Notes under the pieces: generated by a model | What the model was told of the DNA's origin: nothing | What the model saw: the letters and a program-made list of their open reading frames with translations, nothing else | Databases searched by the model: none | DNA from: Rhodopirellula baltica SH 1 | GTDB lineage: Bacteria > Planctomycetota > Planctomycetia > Pirellulales > Pirellulaceae | NCBI RefSeq assembly: GCF_000196115.1 | Contig: NC_005027.1 | Location: forward strand, 4,340,001 to 4,404,000 | Reading direction: 5' to 3' | Length of the DNA stretch: 64,000 nucleotides | Part shown: positions 25,651 through 35,008 of the stretch, in pieces | Position numbering within the stretch: position 1 is the first letter of the stretch | Layout of the letters: every line of letters starts with the position of its first letter | Made by a program: the position numbers and the translations under genes

Positions 25651-26831
25651 CTCCTAAAAACCTCAACCTAATGGGCATCTTGCGAGCACTTGCTCGGGGC
25701 AGCGTCCATTCCCATTCACCTCTCCCCCGACCATCGTCGGGGGAGAGGTCGGACGCGGCGTTCAGCCGTCGTCCGGGTGAGGGGGCGGATCACATGGCGG
25801 TCGAAATCGCTATGCCACAGAACGCCCCATGTCACGCGGACGCCCCCTCACCCGAGCAACGCCTGAAGGGCGTGCTCGACCTCTCCCCCAATGAAATTGG
25901 GGGAGAGGTGACAACTGCGTTCACGGTCGGTGACAAGACGCAAACTCGCCAGCAATCCACCCCTCTAACCTTCTCTCACAAACCATTCGGCCACCGTCGT
26001 TGGATTTTGGCCGCGTTGATTGTCTTGATGGGCGGGGCCGCGTTTGCTCAACGAGGTTACTGGGGACGTCGCAACCGATCGCTTCCCACCGACCGCAACG
26101 GTGTCCCAACATGGGAAGTCGATCCACGATTCCCACAAGACAGCTTCACGTTCGCTCGAATCGAATACGATTCCTACGGCGGTCGAGGACGAGGTGGCGG
26201 AGGCTGCTGGACCGACTATCCCGACAGCGATCTCAACTTCTCACTTCGTTTGCAGCAACTGACGTCACTGAAGGTCAATCCTGATCCGGTGGTCATTCGC
26301 CTGACCGATGATGAATTGTTCGACTACCCATTCATCTACATCATCGAACCCGGGGGCCTCGTCTTTTCAGAAGAAGAGGTGAAAGCACTCCGCAAGTATT
26401 GCCTCAACGGCGGCTTCCTAATGGTGGATGATTTCTGGGGCGACTCCCAGTACGAAAACATGCGGAGCGAACTCAAACGCGTGTTCCCCGATCGCGATCC
26501 ATTCGAGGTTCCTTTGGAACACGAGATCTTTCACATCGTCTACGACCTCAAAGAAAAACCTCAGGTCCCCGCGATCAACTCCGCCAGACGCCGCGCCGAC
26601 GGCAGTGTCGGTTCGTGGGAATGGTCGCGTGACGGAAGCGACACCAGTGTTCCTCACTACCGAGCCATCACCGATGACGAAGACCGCATCATGGTTTTCA
26701 TTTGCCACAACACCGACCTGGGCGATGGCTGGGAACGAGAAGGCGAAGACCAATGGTACTTCGATGAGTTCTCCGTCAAGAAAGCTTATCCGATGGGAAT
26801 CAACATCGTGACTTATGCGATGACCCACTGA
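25647..26831 (+). CDS. DUF4159 family exported protein, N-terminus expanded by a repeat
   Basis: A DUF4159 domain occupies the C-terminal part (FTFARIEYDSYGG, DPVVIRLTDDELFDYPFIYIIEPGG, LRKYCLNGGFLMVDDFWGD, HEIFHIVYDLKEKPQ). DUF4159 has a flavodoxin/class-I-amidotransferase-like fold of unknown function and is regularly found with MoxR/DUF58/VWA genes. A hydrophobic segment RRWILAALIVLMGGAAFAQ (~residues 115-133) looks like a signal peptide. Before it, residues ~25-88 are translation of a 192-base palindromic repeat. The ATG at 25647 overlaps the upstream stop; GTG 25908 is a possible alternative start after the repeat. Either the repeat inserted in frame into the leader, or translation really starts later. 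Confidence 0.8.
   Translation: MTPKNLNLMGILRALARGSVHSHSPLPRPSSGERSDAAFSRRPGEGADHMAVEIAMPQNAPCHADAPSPEQRLKGVLDLSPNEIGGEVTTAFTVGDKTQTRQQSTPLTFSHKPFGHRRWILAALIVLMGGAAFAQRGYWGRRNRSLPTDRNGVPTWEVDPRFPQDSFTFARIEYDSYGGRGRGGGGCWTDYPDSDLNFSLRLQQLTSLKVNPDPVVIRLTDDELFDYPFIYIIEPGGLVFSEEEVKALRKYCLNGGFLMVDDFWGDSQYENMRSELKRVFPDRDPFEVPLEHEIFHIVYDLKEKPQVPAINSARRRADGSVGSWEWSRDGSDTSVPHYRAITDDEDRIMVFICHNTDLGDGWEREGEDQWYFDEFSVKKAYPMGINIVTYAMTH
25718..25909. repeat. 192-bp compound palindrome, family E, inside the DUF4159 frame
   Basis: Hairpin CCTCTCCCCCGA-N6-TCGGGGGAGAGG (25718-25749), then the arm GGGTGAGGGGGCG (25775-25787), a ~50-base centre, the arm CGCCCCCTCACCC (25841-25853) and a second hairpin CCTCTCCCCCAAT/ATTGGGGGAGAGG (25880-25908). 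The whole is roughly symmetric (TTCAG-type flanks on both sides). Its length is 64 codons, keeping the reading frame open. Confidence 0.85.
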
Positions 26832-26889
26832 ATCATTCCTTGTATCAACCATCGACGGTTCCGACGCTCCTCCAACCCGATTGCACTTC

Positions 26890-27900
26890 ATGACAACGGA
26901 TACCATGACCCACGAAGACGAAGCCCAAGTGGTGGAGCAAATTCGCGACGGACGAGAACGAATCGTTCAAGAATTGTCTAAGGTCATCATCGGCCAAGAA
27001 GAAGTCATCGAGCAGTTGCTGATCTGCTTGTTTGCCGGCGGTCATTGTTTGATCACCGGTGCACCAGGACTGGCAAAAACATTGCTGGTCAGCAGCGTCG
27101 CGAAAATCTTTCATTTGAACTTCCAGCGGATTCAGTTCACCCCCGATTTGATGCCGGCGGACATCACCGGAACAGAAATCCTGGAGCAATCCGCCGACGG
27201 TCACCGACAACTGCAATTCGTCAAAGGACCAATCTTCGCCAACGTGATCTTGGCCGATGAAATCAACCGGACACCGCCCAAGACGCAAGCCGCGTTGCTC
27301 GAAGCGATGCAAGAACACCAGGTCACCGCGGGAGGCCAACGATTTGAACTGGAAGAACCGTTCTTTGTTTTGGCCACGCAAAATCCGATCGAAATGGAAG
27401 GCACTTACCCGCTGCCCGAAGCCCAACTCGATCGTTTCCTTTTCAATGTGCTGATCGACTACTTGCCGCCCAAAGACGAACTGGCGGTGGTCCTGCAAAC
27501 GACATCGACGAAGCCCGAACCGATTCAGCCAATCTTCACCGGTGAAGACGTCGCTCGCTTTCACGCCGCGGTTCGACGCGTTCCGATTGCGGAATCGATC
27601 GCCGCATACGCCGTGCGGTTGGTCGCCGCGACTCGGCCGGGACGAGATGGAACGCCGGACTTCGTCAACCAATACGCTTCCTGGGGTGCAGGGCTTCGGG
27701 CCGCTCAAACATTGGTGCTCGGTGCCAAGGCGAGAGCTTTGCTCAACGGCCACGCTCATGTCCGAACGGAAGACATCCAGGCTCTCGCGCACCCGACGCT
27801 CCGACACCGAGTCTTGCTGAGCTATCGAGCCGAGGCCGAAGGTTTCAACGTTGAGAACCTGGTCACACGACTTCTTCAAGAAATCCCCACGGAAGTCTGA
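26890..27900 (+). CDS. MoxR family AAA+ ATPase
   Basis: A typical MoxR ATPase of 336 aa: QELSKVIIGQEEVIEQLLICLFAGGHCLITGAPGLAKT (Walker A GAPGLAKT, ~residue 57), NVILADEINRTPPKTQAALLEAMQE (Walker B/sensor), and ATQNPIEMEGTYPLPEAQLDRF. ATP hydrolysis drives remodelling of partner proteins, usually VWA or DUF58 proteins encoded beside it. The frame opens with TTG 26881, but ATG 26890 is the better start. It lies 58 bases after DUF4159; the next gene (DUF58) starts one base after its stop. All ATPase motifs are intact. Confidence 0.95.
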   Translation: MTTDTMTHEDEAQVVEQIRDGRERIVQELSKVIIGQEEVIEQLLICLFAGGHCLITGAPGLAKTLLVSSVAKIFHLNFQRIQFTPDLMPADITGTEILEQSADGHRQLQFVKGPIFANVILADEINRTPPKTQAALLEAMQEHQVTAGGQRFELEEPFFVLATQNPIEMEGTYPLPEAQLDRFLFNVLIDYLPPKDELAVVLQTTSTKPEPIQPIFTGEDVARFHAAVRRVPIAESIAAYAVRLVAATRPGRDGTPDFVNQYASWGAGLRAAQTLVLGAKARALLNGHAHVRTEDIQALAHPTLRHRVLLSYRAEAEGFNVENLVTRLLQEIPTEV

Positions 27901-27901
27901 A

Positions 27902-28960
27902 TTGAGCTGGTTCCAACGTCAATCTCGCTCGTCGGTCAAAGCCACCAACGGCAGCACGGGTACACTCCAGGGCAACTCCTCGAAGTCGTCGCGGGCTGCC
28001 GCTTCGCCGGCGGGTGGCAACGGTAAAACGGCCGCCTCGATGGACCCGCATGCTCTGATGCGGATCAAGAATCTGCAACTGCGATCCAAACTTGTCGTGG
28101 AAGGTTTCTTTGGCGGACTGCACCGAAGCCCTCTTCACGGGGCCTCCGTCGAGTTCAGCGAATACCGAGCCTACTCGCCCGGCGACGATCCACGGGGACT
28201 GGATTGGAAATTGTTCGCTCGCACAGATCGCTATTACATCAAGAAGTTCGAGGACGAAACCAACCGTCGCTGCTACTTGTTAGTCGACCAAAGTCAGTCG
28301 ATGGGTTACGGGTCACTCGAATACACCAAGATGGAATACGCGAGAACGCTGGCCGCGACGCTCGCCTACTTCCTCACTCTGCAACGTGACCATGTTGGAC
28401 TGATGACGTTCGACGATACAATCGCCGACGTCGTCCCGGCGCGCAGCCGAGTCGGCCACCTGCGTCAAATCCTTGCCTGCTTGGCTCGTCCAACGTCGGG
28501 ATCTGGAACGGATGTCAACGGACCGATCTCTCAAATTGCCGCGATCACCCGTCGCCGAGGTTTGGTGGTGCTGATCAGCGACATGCTCTCGCCGACCGAA
28601 GACCTGCAACGGTCTCTCGCACTGCTGCGTTCGCGACAACATGAAGTGATCGTGTTGAGAATCCTGGATCCTAACGAAGTGAATCTTTCGGTGGACGAAT
28701 CCAAGGTCTTGGTGGACATGGAAACGGGACGCAAAATCCAAGTCGATCCCGATGCGACTCGCAAAGCCTATCAGGCCGCCTTCCAAGAACACGCCGAGAC
28801 GATTGAATCGATTTGCAACGCCGTAGGAGCCGCGATTTACACCAGCACGACCGATCGCCCTCTGCAGGAAGCATTGTCTGATTTCGTCTCCGCTCATCAA
28901 CGTCGTGCGGTGGGTGCCAGTCGATCGGGCATGCTGAGTTCAGGAGGAACCTTCGGATGA
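27902..28960 (+). CDS. DUF58 domain protein
   Basis: Cytoplasmic DUF58 protein (~306-352 aa), with FGGLHRSPLHGASVEFSEYRAYSPGDDPRGLDWKLFARTDRYYIKKFEDETNRRCYLLVDQSQSM: the DUF58 core merging into a VWA-type metal site (DQSQSM). Later GLVVLISDMLSP matches the VWA fold. Partner of MoxR ATPases in most bacteria. A TTG at 27902 directly after the MoxR stop gives 352 aa with a disordered Ser/Gly/Ala-rich N-terminus; ATG 28040 (MDPHALMRIKN) is the usual family start. It overlaps the BatA-like gene by ATGA. Confidence 0.9.
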   Translation: MSWFQRQSRSSVKATNGSTGTLQGNSSKSSRAAASPAGGNGKTAASMDPHALMRIKNLQLRSKLVVEGFFGGLHRSPLHGASVEFSEYRAYSPGDDPRGLDWKLFARTDRYYIKKFEDETNRRCYLLVDQSQSMGYGSLEYTKMEYARTLAATLAYFLTLQRDHVGLMTFDDTIADVVPARSRVGHLRQILACLARPTSGSGTDVNGPISQIAAITRRRGLVVLISDMLSPTEDLQRSLALLRSRQHEVIVLRILDPNEVNLSVDESKVLVDMETGRKIQVDPDATRKAYQAAFQEHAETIESICNAVGAAIYTSTTDRPLQEALSDFVSAHQRRAVGASRSGMLSSGGTFG

Positions 28961-31071
28961 GCATGCTCGCCCCGTTTTTCCTAGCCGGTGCACTGGCCGT
29001 CGCGGCACCCATCTTGTTTCACCTGATTCGGCAGCACCCCAAGGGTGCCGTGCCGTTCAGCTCGGTGATGTTCCTGCGAGAGGTCCCGCCACGACTGACC
29101 CGCCGCAGCCGTTTGGATCAGTGGCCATTGCTGCTCCTTCGAGCACTCGCGTTGTTGTTGTTGGCCGCCGCCTTTGCTAGACCGTTTCTGCGTGGTGCTG
29201 ACGACCAGTTCAACAACACACCCGTTCGGCGGATCGCGGTGTTGGTCGACCGAAGTGCCAGCATGCAACGGGAAGACCTTTGGGAACAAGCAATCCAAAA
29301 AGCTGAAACGGTTCTGACTGATCTATCAGCGCAAGACCAATTCGCGGTGTTTGTCTTCGACACCAAAATTGAACGCATCTGGGAAACATCGCTCGCGGCA
29401 ACATCCGATGAACGTCAGAACGCACTCGCTCTGCAAGCTCTCACGGAAGTTCAACCCACTTGGCGAGCCACCGATCTGGGAACCGCCCTTCGCGAAGCCG
29501 CCGATTGGGCACAGTGGCCGACCGAGTCACCGACAGCGGGAGAAGACGGATTAGCCGACGAAGAAGCGATTACCCGAGGCCAGCTACCGGGTCCTGCCAG
29601 CATCGTTTTGATTTCCGATCTGCAAGACGGTTCCAAACTCGATGCACTGCAGCAAAACACTTGGCCCGAACAAGTTACCTTGGACATCCGGCGAGTGGTG
29701 CCGAAGGAAGAAGGCAATGCGACCGCGATCATGATGAATGATCAAACCTTGGAGAACTTGCAAGAATCATCCGCGTCCAATGCCAATCGCAAGCTTCCGG
29801 TCCGGGTCGTCAATTCCAAACTCGCTTCCCAGTTCGATCTGACGTTGCAATGGAACGACGCCAGTGACAAACAAACGATCCAGGTCGAAGCTGATGCAAC
29901 CCAGATCATCCGTCTCGACCAGCCGGCGGATTCCGTCACCGCAATGGTCCTGTCCGGTGACAACTCGCCCTTTGACAATACCGTTCACTGGGTTGCTCCC
30001 GAGAAACGCTCGTATCGACTGCTGCATGTCGGCGACGTTCAAGACGATCCTCGCGAAAGTCTGTTTTATTACCTGGAACGGGTTCCGCTGGACAACGCAA
30101 CCCGAACGGTCTCGATTCAAACCACCACCGTCGCGAAGTTGCCGACCGACTTGGATCCACGTGAATGCCCGCTCATGGTTGTCAGCGATGTCGCAAACAC
30201 CGACGCCTTCATACAGTCACTGGTAACGTACACCGAAGCAGGCGGCCGAGTGTTGTTTGTGTTGGATGAATCCGATGACGCGAAGGATTTGATCACTTGC
30301 ATCGCATCAGTCACCGACAACGATTCACTCTCCGCGGAAGAAGCCACCGTCGATGACTACGCCATGTGGTCGCGAGTTGATTTTTCGTCGCCGTTGTTTG
30401 CATCGATGGCGGACCCGCAATTCAATGATTTCAGCAAAATCCAATTTTGGAATCATCGAAACGTTTCAGGACTTGAAGAAGCCGGTTGGAACATACTGGC
30501 AAATTTTGATTCTGGTGCACCGGCACTGGCTCAAACGGGCAACGTTTGGTTGCTGACAACGGGTTGGCAACCGTCTTCGAGCCAACTGGCTCTGTCCACA
30601 AAATTCATCCCGTTGATCGCTCAAATGTTCACCGGCAACGAAGGGACGACGAGATATGTGGCTGGGCATGTGGTGGGAACGCCGCTTCCGTGGCCCGCAA
30701 CCGAGGGCGCAGAACTGGTTCGCTCGGACGGTGAATCATCGCCTTACGAGCAAGCCTCTGATGCTGACTTCATCGATCGTCCCGGTGTTCATCAATTGAA
30801 GCTACCGGACGAAGCCCCCATCACATTCGCGAGCAATCTGTCCGAGTCCGAGAGTCAAACCGACGCGATGGACGAAGACACGCTCGAACGTCTGGGCATT
30901 GGATTGGGCGAAGCCGCCACGGCGGAAAAACTGACTCAAGCGACTCTGCAACTTCGAGATCGCGAATTGGAAAGCAACCAACGTTTGTGGCAATGGTTGT
31001 TACTCGCTGCGATCGGAATGTTGGTGATCGAAACCCTCTGGGGAGGACGCTATGCGAAACGAATTGCTTGA
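28957..31071 (+). CDS. BatA-like membrane protein with VWA domain
   Basis: A 704-residue membrane protein. N-terminal segments FFLAGALAVAAPILFHLIR and LLLLRALALLLLAAAFARPF are the aerotolerance-regulator (BatA) N-terminal motif; then a VWA domain with MIDAS VLVDRSASMQRED. The middle is a ~400-residue periplasmic-looking beta-rich region, and a final hydrophobic segment (WQWLLLAAIGMLVIETLWG) anchors the C-terminus. The gene overlaps the next by 20 bases and starts inside the DUF58 stop (ATGA). In Bacteroides and others such proteins act with MoxR in oxygen tolerance; the role here is inferred only by analogy. Confidence 0.88.
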   Translation: MSMLAPFFLAGALAVAAPILFHLIRQHPKGAVPFSSVMFLREVPPRLTRRSRLDQWPLLLLRALALLLLAAAFARPFLRGADDQFNNTPVRRIAVLVDRSASMQREDLWEQAIQKAETVLTDLSAQDQFAVFVFDTKIERIWETSLAATSDERQNALALQALTEVQPTWRATDLGTALREAADWAQWPTESPTAGEDGLADEEAITRGQLPGPASIVLISDLQDGSKLDALQQNTWPEQVTLDIRRVVPKEEGNATAIMMNDQTLENLQESSASNANRKLPVRVVNSKLASQFDLTLQWNDASDKQTIQVEADATQIIRLDQPADSVTAMVLSGDNSPFDNTVHWVAPEKRSYRLLHVGDVQDDPRESLFYYLERVPLDNATRTVSIQTTTVAKLPTDLDPRECPLMVVSDVANTDAFIQSLVTYTEAGGRVLFVLDESDDAKDLITCIASVTDNDSLSAEEATVDDYAMWSRVDFSSPLFASMADPQFNDFSKIQFWNHRNVSGLEEAGWNILANFDSGAPALAQTGNVWLLTTGWQPSSSQLALSTKFIPLIAQMFTGNEGTTRYVAGHVVGTPLPWPATEGAELVRSDGESSPYEQASDADFIDRPGVHQLKLPDEAPITFASNLSESESQTDAMDEDTLERLGIGLGEAATAEKLTQATLQLRDRELESNQRLWQWLLLAAIGMLVIETLWGGRYAKRIA

Positions 31072-34000
31072 TTGCATCGATCCCGTGATCCGTCGAATGC
31101 GACGACTGCGTTTTTGGCAATCGCTTGGGTGGCTGGCTTGGACCATCACCTTGATCGTTCTTCTGTGGCTGGTGTGGACGCAGCGACCGCTTGCATTCCT
31201 GTCGTCGATGACACTTTCAACCTCTTCGCTTTCCACGTCCGTCGCGATCGTATCGACGTTGGTGATTGCGATGGTGGCTTGCTTGATCGCCGCCCGCTTG
31301 CGAATCCGAAACATTCAGTCCGTGGCTCGAAAGATCGAACATCGATACCCGGACCTCGACCAACGTCTGATCACCGCGGTCGACGATTCCGTTGCCAAAC
31401 AACCAGACAATTATCTGAACCAACGTGTGATGCGAGAAGCCCGTGAGCACGCTCGTCGCAACGATTGGCCGGACGTCGTGTCGTCTCGTTGGTTGCTGGT
31501 CAACCGATTGTTTGGATTGTCGGGAACGCTAGCGACGCTTGCCTTGGCCGGCTTCTTTCTGCTGGCCAAACCGGACTCTTCGGCCAAAGCTTCCTCAGTT
31601 GTGTTGCCCAAACCCGACGTGGTGATACAGCCCGGCAGCATGGAAATCGAACGCGGCACGAACTTGTTGGTCACGGCGGAATTCCAAGCCGATTGGATTG
31701 GTCGCCAATCCGCGGTGGAACCAGAACTCGTCCTCACAGCGATCGACAATCAACCAGTCGCAAACGTCGCAAACGTCGCAAACACTGAAACAGTTCCGGA
31801 AGACCAAGCTGAACCACGTGTTGCACGGCTGCCCATGCGGCGAAGCATGGCTGATCCGATTTGGGGTGGTTTGGTTCCCGAAGTCGACGAGTCCTTCACT
31901 TACCGAGTCGTATTGCCTCACTGGTCAAGCGAGGAATACCGTGTTGAAGTTTTCGAATACCCGGCCGTCACCCGAAGCGACGCTGAAATCGATTACCCCG
32001 AGTTCACCGGACTTCAGAACCGACGCATTGAAGACACCGTGCGAGTCTCGGTGGCCAAAGGCAGCGAAGTCACTTGGTGGGTTCGAATCAACAAACCAGT
32101 CACGTCGGCCCAACTCTTCCCCAAGCCATACAAAAAGAACGAGGCCAACTACGAAGACTCCGCTCCCTTGGAGATGACCCAAGATCCCGAGCGTCCACTG
32201 TGGTGGTCCGTCGCAATCAAGGTGGAAGAAAGCCAACGATACGATGTGGAACTGAAAGACGACAAAGATCGCACGAACCAGCTCTCGACTCAGTTCATCG
32301 TTCGAATGCTACCCAACCAATTAGCCAAAATTCGCCCCACGGTCGGTGGCGACGTTTCCGTGTCGGCATTGGAAGAGTTTCTCATCGCCGCGGAAGTTCG
32401 GGACGATCACGGGCTCGCTCGCGCGGGCGTCTCGCTGACATTTGCCGGCAAACCACCGCAGGACATCGTGTTGGCTGAGAACATCGCTGCCAATCAAAAG
32501 CAAACGATCCAGCACATGGTCGACATGGAATCACTTGAGGCCAAACCCGACGATTTGCTGTCGTACTCTTTTTGGGCCGAGGACAAGGTCGCAGGTGAAT
32601 CTTCCGAGACTGAAGTCCGTCGCACGCAAAGCGATTTGTACTTTGCCGAAGTCCGACGTTTCGAAGATATTTTTCGTGAAGGCGATCCTCAATCCAGCCA
32701 ACCTTCGGAACCCTCTGAACCAAGCGAACAAGAACAACAAGCCGAAGAGCTGATTGAAACGCAAAAGCAAATCATCCAGGCCACTTGGAAGCTACTGCAG
32801 TCCACCGTTCGGTGGAACGAGCAAACGACGGCGGACGTTCGCGTGATCGCGGACTCGCAACAGGATGTCATTGCTCAGTTGGATGAACTGGCTCAAGAGC
32901 TGAACGAAGCCGAAGCCAAGCAGCACGCCGCCAACGTTCGACAATCGATGCAAACCGCCGTCGCGGAACTGAACCGAGCGATTCAAACCAGCGATCGTGA
33001 ACCATTGTCGGCTGCCGTCGTGGCGGAACAACCCGCTTACGCGGGCCTGTTGCGGATGCGAGCCAGTGAATTCGAAGTCACACGTTCACAACAGCAGCAA
33101 CAACCGAGTCAAGGTTCGGCGGGTCAACAACGCAAGCAACAACAATTGGATGAATTGGAACTGGACCAGGAACAGGACCGCTACGAAACGCAGCAACAGG
33201 CGCAAATGACGCCGGAGCAGCAAGCTCAACGTGAGATTCGGCAAGTGCTCAGCCGGCTGAGTGAACTCGCCCGTCGCCAGCAGGATCTCAACGAGGAACT
33301 GGCCCAACTTCAATCAGCGATGCAATTGGCTGACGACGAAGAGGAAAAGGAAGAACTACGCCGGCAACTCGAACGTCTTCGCGAGCAACAGCAGGATATG
33401 CTCCGCCAAACCGATGAGCTGATGGAACGCATGAACTCACCCGAGAACGCGTCCAACATGCAGGAAGCCAGCGAACAACTCGAGCAAACTCGCGAAAACA
33501 TTCGTGAGGCTGGCGAAGCGATGGAACAGCAAGACGCTGAAACGGCTTTATCCAGCGGCAAACGCGCCGAGCGCGAACTCGAATCCGTTCGAGAAGAAAT
33601 TCGCGAACAGGCTGCGGGTCAGTTCAACGAAGCGATGCAGTCAATGCGTGATCGAGCTCGCGAATTGAACACGCAACAAAAGGAACTCGAGGAACAATTG
33701 TCCGAAATGGACGCACCCAGCGAATCGCCTGGCCTGCGTTCCAGCGGCAATCGCGAAGAACTCAAGGACGCACTGACCGAGCAGCGTGAATCCTTGGGCG
33801 AACTAATGGAGGACATTGAGGAGGTCGTCCAGGAAGCCGAAGAGTCCGAACCGTTGCTCGCACAAAACTTGTACGACGCTTTCCGCGAAACGCAACAACG
33901 CCGGACAGAAGAACGACTCGATGCCGCCAGCCAACTTCTTCAGCGTGGCTTTGACGAGCAGTCGCAGCAAATGGCGGGGCAGGCCGGTGAAGCGATCCAG

Positions 34001-35008
34001 GAATTAAGCGAGCAAATCGAAACGGCCGCCGAAAGCGTATTGGGCAACGAAGCAGAAGGATTGCAACGTGCAGCGAGTTTGGCTGAGCAATTGGAATCCG
34101 CTGTGTCAGACGAAGTCCAGCAAGCACGCGGAGACGATTCCGGCGGGGCAGGGCAGGGCGAAACCTCAGAGCCAACGGAACGTCAGCCAGGAGAAGACAA
34201 ACCCCAACAAGGACAGCCCGGTGAGAACCAGCCAGGCCAAGGGCAAGAACAAGGGGAAGGGGAAGGACAACCTGGCCAACAACAACCCGGCGAGGAAAGC
34301 CAACCGGGTCAAGGTGGCCCCAGTCAATCACAAGATGGCCAAGAGCCGGGAGAACAATCCGCTGGCGAATCAGAAACGGGTCAACCATCGAATCCGCCTT
34401 CGCAGTCAACCTCGCCGGGGCAGGGTGGGGCAGGGCAGGGCGGACAAGCTCCAGACGAAGAACCTTCGACCGAGCCGACTCCGGGCGAACCGTCTGAAAA
34501 CACCGAACCGCAAGAATCCACGGAGCGTCCGCAAGGGCCACCTGGTCTTCGCCCTAGTTCGCAATCGCAGCAAGGGCAACCACAGCCGAACCAACCGCAA
34601 GAAGGTCAATCCGGCGGTCCCAATCCATCCGCCGCCCAAGCTCCCTCCTCTCCCAGCAACTTCACCTCACCGCTGACCGGCGAAGGATTTCGCGAATGGT
34701 CTGATGGATTGCGAGACATCGAAGAGATGGTTTCCGACCCCGAGTTGCGTTCACGTGCGACACGAATTCGGGAACGAGCCCGCGACATGCGTGAGGAAAT
34801 TCGCCGCGAATCCAAACCGCCGCAATGGGATTTGGTCGAGGAGATGATCGTCGAACCCATGCGAGAACTCAAACGCGATCTCGCCGAAGAATACATGCGT
34901 CGCAGCGCCAAGAAACAATCGCTGGTTCCGATCGATCGTGATCCGGTACCGGACCAGTACTCCGAAGCGGTGCGTCGATATTACGAACGAATCGGGAGCG
35001 GGCTTTGA
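31052..35008 (+). CDS. Giant membrane protein with coiled-coil and Gln/Pro/Gly-rich region
   Basis: A 1318-residue protein. Three hydrophobic segments lie at ~22-42, ~60-80 and ~160-180. Residues ~190-540 form a beta-rich, presumably extracytoplasmic region (DVVIQPGSMEIERGTNLLV, DYPEFTGLQNRRIEDTVRVSV, related in style to DUF4175). Residues ~560-1020 are a long Gln/Glu-rich coiled coil; residues ~1020-1200 are Gly/Gln/Pro/Glu-rich low complexity; the end is charged and helical. This may be a scaffold linking the VWA proteins of the operon. Repetitive DNA with short direct repeats runs through 33.1-34.6 kb, so the gene may vary in length between strains. Overlaps both neighbours. Confidence 0.8.
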   Translation: MRNELLDCIDPVIRRMRRLRFWQSLGWLAWTITLIVLLWLVWTQRPLAFLSSMTLSTSSLSTSVAIVSTLVIAMVACLIAARLRIRNIQSVARKIEHRYPDLDQRLITAVDDSVAKQPDNYLNQRVMREAREHARRNDWPDVVSSRWLLVNRLFGLSGTLATLALAGFFLLAKPDSSAKASSVVLPKPDVVIQPGSMEIERGTNLLVTAEFQADWIGRQSAVEPELVLTAIDNQPVANVANVANTETVPEDQAEPRVARLPMRRSMADPIWGGLVPEVDESFTYRVVLPHWSSEEYRVEVFEYPAVTRSDAEIDYPEFTGLQNRRIEDTVRVSVAKGSEVTWWVRINKPVTSAQLFPKPYKKNEANYEDSAPLEMTQDPERPLWWSVAIKVEESQRYDVELKDDKDRTNQLSTQFIVRMLPNQLAKIRPTVGGDVSVSALEEFLIAAEVRDDHGLARAGVSLTFAGKPPQDIVLAENIAANQKQTIQHMVDMESLEAKPDDLLSYSFWAEDKVAGESSETEVRRTQSDLYFAEVRRFEDIFREGDPQSSQPSEPSEPSEQEQQAEELIETQKQIIQATWKLLQSTVRWNEQTTADVRVIADSQQDVIAQLDELAQELNEAEAKQHAANVRQSMQTAVAELNRAIQTSDREPLSAAVVAEQPAYAGLLRMRASEFEVTRSQQQQQPSQGSAGQQRKQQQLDELELDQEQDRYETQQQAQMTPEQQAQREIRQVLSRLSELARRQQDLNEELAQLQSAMQLADDEEEKEELRRQLERLREQQQDMLRQTDELMERMNSPENASNMQEASEQLEQTRENIREAGEAMEQQDAETALSSGKRAERELESVREEIREQAAGQFNEAMQSMRDRARELNTQQKELEEQLSEMDAPSESPGLRSSGNREELKDALTEQRESLGELMEDIEEVVQEAEESEPLLAQNLYDAFRETQQRRTEERLDAASQLLQRGFDEQSQQMAGQAGEAIQELSEQIETAAESVLGNEAEGLQRAASLAEQLESAVSDEVQQARGDDSGGAGQGETSEPTERQPGEDKPQQGQPGENQPGQGQEQGEGEGQPGQQQPGEESQPGQGGPSQSQDGQEPGEQSAGESETGQPSNPPSQSTSPGQGGAGQGGQAPDEEPSTEPTPGEPSENTEPQESTERPQGPPGLRPSSQSQQGQPQPNQPQEGQSGGPNPSAAQAPSSPSNFTSPLTGEGFREWSDGLRDIEEMVSDPELRSRATRIRERARDMREEIRRESKPPQWDLVEEMIVEPMRELKRDLAEEYMRRSAKKQSLVPIDRDPVPDQYSEAVRRYYERIGSGL

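Noticed and set aside
33762..34541. Minus-strand open frame of 259 residues under the giant coiled-coil gene
   Set aside because: Result of biased composition of the coding strand; no domain, start signal or family.
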